A stretch of 64,000 nt of DNA from Paractinoplanes ovalisporus (lineage in GTDB: Bacteria > Actinomycetota > Actinomycetes > Mycobacteriales > Micromonosporaceae), in NCBI RefSeq assembly GCF_016834655.1, contig NZ_JAENHP010000002.1:744001-808000 (forward strand). Reading direction: 5' to 3'. Below, in pieces: positions 59,638 to 64,000 of this stretch (position 1 is the first letter of the stretch; every line of letters begins with the position of its first letter). A program made the translations under genes and the position numbers. The notes under the pieces were generated by a model. The model was given only the letters and a program-made list of their open reading frames with translations. It ran no database searches and was not told where the DNA came from.

Positions 59638-60873
59638 TCAGGCCCGGGACCACTTCTGGTTGGGCTGGCCCGAACAGTCCCACAGCTGGAGCTGCGCGCC
59701 GTTCGCGGTGTTGCGGTCCTTGACGTCTACGCACTTGTTGGCCGACACGTTCACCAGGTCGCCCGCGGCCGACAGGGTGAAACGCTGCACCGGGTTGCTG
59801 TTGCAGGTGACCAGCTGGATCGGCGTGCCGTTGGTCAGGGCGCCGCCCGCCGGGTCCATGCATTTGCCCATCGCGCGCATCGTGCCGTCGCCGTTGGCTG
59901 TCCACTGCTGGGCCGCGCTGCCGTTGCAGTCGTAGGTCTGCAGGCGGGCGCCGTCGACCGGGTTCGCGCCGGGGATGTCGATGCACCGGCCGCTCAGGCT
60001 GGACTTGAGCGCATTGCCGCCACCGCTCGGCGGCGGTGTCGTGGTGGAGGTGCTGACGTGCACGTAGTCGATCAGCATCTTGCTCTCGGCAGGCAGGCCG
60101 GCCGGGTTGCCCTGGCCGAAGTTCCCGCCGATGGCCAGGTTGAGGATGATGAAGAACCCGTGGTTGAAGACCCAGTTGACGTTGCCCTTGGCGGCGCGCA
60201 GCGAGTCGGGGGTGGCGCGGAAGAACTCGCGGCCGTCCACGGTCCAGACGACCAGATTGGGCGACCAGTCCACTGCGTACGTGTGGAAGGCCTGGTGCCA
60301 CGGGGTGCTCGCGGTCGTGATACCGCCGAAGGAGTTGCCGCCCGAGTAGCCGGGGCCGTGCAGCGTGCCGAAGAGCTGGTTGGGCTCGCGGCCGACGACC
60401 TCCATGATGTCGATCTCGCCGTCGGCCGGCCAGTTGCCGCCGCCGAGCATCCAGAAGGCGGGCCAGAGGCCGGAACCGGCCGGCACCTGGATGCGGGCCT
60501 CGATGTGCCCGTACTGCTGGGTGAACTTGCCGGCGGTCTGGATGCGGCCGGAGGTGAACTGGCAGGTGCCGTTCCAGCAGTCGTTGTGCCCGCCGCTGCC
60601 CTTGCGGGCGGTGATGACCAGCTGGCCCTGGCCGTTCATGGCGACGTTGCCGGTGCCGCTGGTGTAGTACTGCAGCTCCTGGTTGCCCCAGCCGTGGCCG
60701 CCGGTGTCGAAGTTCCACTTCGACGTGTCGACGCCGCTGCCGGCCGGGCCGTTGAAGTCCTCGTTCCAGACGACGGCCGCCTCGGCCGTGTCACTGCGGG
60801 AGCTGACCGCGAGGCCGGCGCCCAGCGCCACCACGAGGGCGGTCGCCGCGATGAAAAATCGGGATCTGCGCAT
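59638..60873 (-). CDS. GH16 endo-beta-1,3-glucanase with ricin-type lectin domain
   Basis: 411 residues from ATG 60873 (AGGAGG upstream). The signal peptide ends around DTAEA. Residues 34-275 are a GH16 laminarinase-like domain with the active site GEIDIMEVVG (E153, D155, E158) and family blocks WNFDTGGHGWGNQELQYYT and GLWPAFWMLGGGNWPADG. A Thr/Pro linker leads to a CBM13/ricin-B trefoil (residues 288-411, three QxW-like repeats: QQWTANGDGT, QRFTLSAAG, QKWSRA). It should cut fungal beta-glucan outside the cell. It is 67 bp downstream of a LacI gene on the same strand. Confidence 0.93.
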   Translation of the reverse strand: MRRSRFFIAATALVVALGAGLAVSSRSDTAEAAVVWNEDFNGPAGSGVDTSKWNFDTGGHGWGNQELQYYTSGTGNVAMNGQGQLVITARKGSGGHNDCWNGTCQFTSGRIQTAGKFTQQYGHIEARIQVPAGSGLWPAFWMLGGGNWPADGEIDIMEVVGREPNQLFGTLHGPGYSGGNSFGGITTASTPWHQAFHTYAVDWSPNLVVWTVDGREFFRATPDSLRAAKGNVNWVFNHGFFIILNLAIGGNFGQGNPAGLPAESKMLIDYVHVSTSTTTPPPSGGGNALKSSLSGRCIDIPGANPVDGARLQTYDCNGSAAQQWTANGDGTMRAMGKCMDPAGGALTNGTPIQLVTCNSNPVQRFTLSAAGDLVNVSANKCVDVKDRNTANGAQLQLWDCSGQPNQKWSRA

Positions 60874-60940
60874 GGGGATGATGCCTCCTGGGGGAGAGGG
60901 CAAATTACATGCAGCAGCCTTAACAATTGACGGGCATCAG

Positions 60941-61960
60941 TCAAATCGCGCCGAGCGTGCTCTCGCGGGGCAGCAGGGTGTGGGCGGCCCGCACCTCGGC
61001 CGGGGCCGGTGGGGTTCCGCCCTCGATGAGGGCGACCAGGCTTTCCACGGCCAGCGTCGCGATCTGCTGCTTGTCGGGGACGACCGTGCTCAGGCTCGGG
61101 GTGGAGAACTCGCCCTCCTCGATGCCGTCGATGCCGATCACGGCCACGTCGTCGGGGACGCGGACGCCGGCCGACCGCAGGCCGCGCAAGGCGCCCATGG
61201 CCAGCAGGTCGTTGTAACAGAAGATGGCGTCGGGCGGGTGGGGCAGCGCCATCAGGGCCGTCGCGGCGGTGGCGCCCAGGCGGCGGTGGAAACGTTCGGT
61301 CGGCCGGACCAGGGCGGGGTCGTACGGGAGGCCCGCGTGTTCCAAAGCCTGGCGGTAACCGGCCGTACGGAGTTGGGCCGTCTCGCCCGTGCGGTAAGGC
61401 TGGTCGCCGATCGCGGCGATCCGGGTCCGGCCCAGGGAGATCAGGTGGGCCGTGGCGTCCCGGGCGGCGGCCACGTTGTCGATCGCCACGTGGGAGAAGC
61501 TGCCGTCGAACAGGTGCTCGCCCAGCAGAACCACCGGCGTCTTGTTGCCGCGCTCGCGCAGCTCCTGGGCGCTCAACGTGAGCGGGCTCAGGATCAGGCC
61601 GTCGAACAGGGTCAGGCGGGAGTTGCGGGTGAGCAGTTCCCTTTCGCGGGAGGGATCGGCGTCGGTCTGGTCGACCATCACCGCGTAACCGTGCCGGCGG
61701 CCGGCCGCGATGACCGCGCGGGCCAGCTCGGCGAAGTAGGGCACGTCGAGCTCGGGCACGACCAGGCAGAGCATGCCGCTGCGGCCCTGTTTCAGGTTGC
61801 GGGCGATCAGGTTGGGGCGGTAGTCGAGCTCGGTCAGCGCGGTCTCGACCTTGGCGCGCAGCGCGTCGGACACCGGCGCGTAGCCGTTCACGACGTTCGA
61901 CACCGTGCGGATCGACACCCCGGCCCGGCTCGCCACATCACGCAACGTGGCATCGCGCAT
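60941..61960 (-). CDS. LacI family repressor of the second ABC-sugar locus
   Basis: 339 residues from ATG 61960 (GGGAGG upstream). The helix-turn-helix is TLRDVASRAGVSIRTVSNVVNG, the hinge is RPNLIARNLKQGR, and the sugar sensor is of the LacI type. It is divergent from the binding-protein gene at 62107, with two operator copies in the gap. The GH16 gene may be read from the same transcript. It is a close paralogue of the LacI at 38666-39682. If the GH16 enzyme belongs to the regulon, the ligand may be a beta-glucan oligomer. Confidence 0.92.
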   Translation of the reverse strand: MRDATLRDVASRAGVSIRTVSNVVNGYAPVSDALRAKVETALTELDYRPNLIARNLKQGRSGMLCLVVPELDVPYFAELARAVIAAGRRHGYAVMVDQTDADPSRERELLTRNSRLTLFDGLILSPLTLSAQELRERGNKTPVVLLGEHLFDGSFSHVAIDNVAAARDATAHLISLGRTRIAAIGDQPYRTGETAQLRTAGYRQALEHAGLPYDPALVRPTERFHRRLGATAATALMALPHPPDAIFCYNDLLAMGALRGLRSAGVRVPDDVAVIGIDGIEEGEFSTPSLSTVVPDKQQIATLAVESLVALIEGGTPPAPAEVRAAHTLLPRESTLGAI

Positions 61961-62017
61961 TCCTGACCTCCCCATGAGTCGACCGACAGCCTACGGCCAA
62001 CGCGCCCATCTTAGGTC

Positions 62018-62031
62018 TTGCATCGTTGCAG
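62018..62031. promoter_or_regulatory. LacI operator copy 1
   Basis: TTGCATCGTTGCAG: arms TTGCA and TGCAG around TCGT. It is one of two near-identical sites in the divergent gap. Confidence 0.7.
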
Positions 62032-62048
62032 AGCGAGGTGCACGATGT

Positions 62049-62062
62049 CTGCATCGTTGCAG
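62049..62062. promoter_or_regulatory. LacI operator copy 2
   Basis: CTGCATCGTTGCAG: perfect CTGCA/TGCAG arms. It starts exactly 31 bp after copy 1, close to three helix turns, so two repressor dimers would sit on the same DNA face. Confidence 0.72.
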
Positions 62063-62106
62063 AGCGGTTAAGACTCCGGGCAAACGAGAGCTCGAAGGAG
62101 CAGATA

Positions 62107-63450
62107 ATGACAACCCGCCGTACCCTCCTGGCCGGTGCCGCCGGCGCCGGTGCCCTGACCGCCCTCGCCGCGTGCGGCGGCGGTTCGGACGACACCACCT
62201 CCTCCCAGCCGCTGACCGCGAGCAGCAGCAGCGGCCCGCTCACCGGCTCCCTGACGATCTGGAGCCGATCCGGCGACCTGTTCAAGGTCTTCGACGCCGC
62301 CATCAAGAAGTTCACCGCCGCCAACCCGGGCGTCACCGTCGACCACCAGGCCGTCGACATCGACGCCAAGCTGGCCAACACGCTGATCTCCGGCGCCGGG
62401 GTGCCGGACGGCTCGTTCTGGGACGACGCCAAGATCGCCGGCCAGGCCGAGCACCTCTACGACCTGACCTCGCTGATCGCGCCCTACCGCGACCAGATCG
62501 CCCCGCAGAAGCTGAGCGTGAACACCGTCGACGGCAAGGTCTACGGCGTCCCGTGGGACCTCAACCCGGGCCTGCTCTACTACCGCGAGGACCTGCTGCA
62601 GGACGCGAGCATCGACCCGGCCGGGCTGGCCACGTACGACGATCTGCTCACCGCCGGCCGCAAGCTGCAGGAACGCAACGCCAAGGCCAAACCCATCCAC
62701 CTCGACGCCGACCCGTTCCTGGGCCAGCTGTGGCTCGAGATGCTGGCCAACCAGCAGGGCACCAGCCTCAGCGACGACCAGGGCAAGCTGCGCCTCGACT
62801 CCGAGGAGTACCGCCGCATCTTCACCTGGATCAAATCGGCGGTCGACGACAAGCTGGTCACCCACACGCCGTACCTCAAGCCGGCCGACATCGCCGCCCT
62901 CGAGGACGGCACCCAGGCGTTCGTGCCGTGGGCGATCTGGTTCGACTTCGCACCGCAGACGCTGCTCAGCAAGACCAAGGGCAAGTGGCGCGCGGCCCCG
63001 CTGCCGGCCTGGACCGCGGGCGGCGCGCGCAGCGGCGCGATGGGCGGCTCCAGCTTCGTCATCCCGGCCAAGGCGAAGAACCCCGAACTGGCCTGGCGTC
63101 TGTACGAGTTCCTGACCGTCAAGGACGAGGGCATCCAGGCCGTGTACGGCCCGAGCGACACCTACCCGGGTGGCCTCAACACCTCGGTCCCGGCCTTCCT
63201 GCCCGCTCTCGACGCCGCCAAGCCCCTGTTCCAGCCGGTCGAGGCGCTGGGCGGCCAGGACCTGTGGAAGGTCGCGGTCGACGCCAGCAAGACCATCCCG
63301 GCCGCCGCCCCGATCCCGGCCTGGTGGGCCAAGTCGGTCGACTACCTCGGCAACAACGTGCAGCGCCTCATCCAGGGCCAGATGTCGGTCGACGACGTGA
63401 TCGGCGAGTCGACCAAGCAGATCCAGCGGAACCTGGTGGACCGCGCCTGA
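62107..63450 (+). CDS. sugar ABC transporter substrate-binding lipoprotein (second locus)
   Basis: 447 residues. MTTRRTLLAG with lipobox ALAAC (Cys23) suggests a twin-arginine-exported lipoprotein. The body is MalE-like (GSLTIWSRSGDLFKVFDAAI, GVPWDLNPGLLYYRED, GGSSFVIPAKAKN). The ATG has AAGGAG upstream. The sugar is unknown; a glucan oligomer is possible given the GH16 neighbour. The permease start overlaps its stop by one base. Confidence 0.92.
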   Translation: MTTRRTLLAGAAGAGALTALAACGGGSDDTTSSQPLTASSSSGPLTGSLTIWSRSGDLFKVFDAAIKKFTAANPGVTVDHQAVDIDAKLANTLISGAGVPDGSFWDDAKIAGQAEHLYDLTSLIAPYRDQIAPQKLSVNTVDGKVYGVPWDLNPGLLYYREDLLQDASIDPAGLATYDDLLTAGRKLQERNAKAKPIHLDADPFLGQLWLEMLANQQGTSLSDDQGKLRLDSEEYRRIFTWIKSAVDDKLVTHTPYLKPADIAALEDGTQAFVPWAIWFDFAPQTLLSKTKGKWRAAPLPAWTAGGARSGAMGGSSFVIPAKAKNPELAWRLYEFLTVKDEGIQAVYGPSDTYPGGLNTSVPAFLPALDAAKPLFQPVEALGGQDLWKVAVDASKTIPAAAPIPAWWAKSVDYLGNNVQRLIQGQMSVDDVIGESTKQIQRNLVDRA

Positions 63451-64000
63451 TGTCCGCGCTCCTGCAGAAGAGGGCGGCGCCGTACGTCTTCGTGCTGCCC
63501 TTCTTCCTGGTGTTCGCCGCCTTCGGGGCCTACCCCCTGGCGTACGCCCTGAGGCTGAGCTTCACCAAGTGGACCGGGGCCGGCGAGGCCCGCTGGATCG
63601 GCCTCGACAACTACACCTACCTGCTGACCAGCCCCGAGTTCTGGGCGTCGCTGGGCAACAGCTCGATCATGTGGCTGCTGGTGGTCCCGATCCAGCTCGT
63701 CGCCGGCCTCGGCGCCGCGGTGCTGCTCTCCAACGCGAAACTGCGGCTGCGCGGGCTGTTCCGGGTCGCCTTCATCGCGCCGTTCGTCACCCCGCTGGTG
63801 GCGATGGCGCAGGTCTGGATCGTCGTCTTCGACCGCGACTACGGCCTGGTCAACCACGCGCTCAACCTGATCGGTCTGCCCGATGTGGGCTGGCTGACCA
63901 GCACCGCCTGGTCGAAGCCGACGCTGGCGCTGCTGTTCCTGTGGAAGACCACCGGATTCGCCATCATCATCCTGCTGGCCGGGCTGCAGTCGGTTCCCAC
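63450..64000 (+). CDS. sugar ABC transporter permease, 3' end outside window
   Basis: ATG 63450 shares its A with the preceding TGA. The visible 183 residues have four or five membrane helices (APYVFVLPFFLVFAAFGAYPL, SSIMWLLVVPIQLVAGLGAAVLL, FRVAFIAPFVTPLVAMAQVWIVVF, TLALLFLWKTTGFAIIILLAG), MalF type. The EAA loop lies past the window end. The second permease gene and any glucosidase would follow outside. Confidence 0.9.
   Translation, partial: MSALLQKRAAPYVFVLPFFLVFAAFGAYPLAYALRLSFTKWTGAGEARWIGLDNYTYLLTSPEFWASLGNSSIMWLLVVPIQLVAGLGAAVLLSNAKLRLRGLFRVAFIAPFVTPLVAMAQVWIVVFDRDYGLVNHALNLIGLPDVGWLTSTAWSKPTLALLFLWKTTGFAIIILLAGLQSVP

Noticed and set aside
60927..60944. TTGAC...GTCAA inverted repeat before the GH16 gene as an operator
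   Set aside because: The arms are only 5 bp, it overlaps the LacI stop codon and it does not match the LacI operator core.

Overview
The window is high-GC actinobacterial DNA. GTG and TTG starts are frequent, GGAGG-type ribosome binding sites are common, and the gene families match Micromonosporaceae: large BTAD and LuxR ATPase regulators, DUF574-type methyltransferases, YD-repeat toxins, and many LacI-controlled sugar loci. An Actinoplanes-like soil organism is my best guess. That is inference; there is no rRNA or other taxonomic marker in the window.

Layout. 0-5.3 kb: the tail of an alpha/beta hydrolase, a PucR-type regulator, a hemerythrin protein and a giant BTAD-ATPase regulator. 5.4-7.3 kb: a decayed ATPase plus FRG-domain pair, probably a dead defence module. 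7.3-22 kb: signalling and envelope genes. These are a Ser/Thr kinase, a diguanylate cyclase, a membrane GGDEF-EAL protein, an alpha-oxoamine synthase, a CBS-BON protein, an L,D-transpeptidase, a secreted HELGH/CBM2 protein, DoxX, a methyltransferase, and a small soluble GGDEF-EAL protein whose key residues have been lost. 22.1-33.1 kb: a contact-toxin operon with a secreted LamG protein, a 2293-residue YD/RHS protein ending in a Hint protease and an HNH nuclease, and a DUF4265 immunity gene. 33.2-38.7 kb: an SDR/TetR pair with a palindromic operator, a giant LuxR ATPase regulator and a methyltransferase. 38.7-44.5 kb: a complete L-arabinoside locus with a LacI repressor, ABC importer and GH51 arabinofuranosidase. 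44.5-45.5 kb: a membrane molybdopterin oxidoreductase.

45.5-53.3 kb is the most interesting part. A membrane-anchored NB-ARC/WD40 protein converges on a compact three-gene operon: TIR-nSTAND-TM-FGE fold, then an unknown 200-residue protein, then a caspase-TIR fusion. The caspase dyad and the TIR glutamate are intact in the caspase-TIR protein. The partner TIR has lost that glutamate and the FGE domain has lost its active cysteines. This suggests a sensor that recruits a protease/NADase effector through TIR-TIR contact, a plausible cell-suicide immune system. A membrane NACHT protein with a zinc-ribbon partner lies at 56.7-59.6 kb.

53.4-64 kb otherwise holds secreted carbohydrate enzymes (an MGH1-like hydrolase and a GH16 glucanase with a ricin-type lectin domain) and a second LacI/ABC importer locus that runs off the end. 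The two LacI loci share an operator core, TTGCA-NCGN-TGCAA or close to it. Five convergent gene pairs overlap at their 3' ends. I see no tRNA, rRNA, CRISPR array, transposase, integrase or phage gene.
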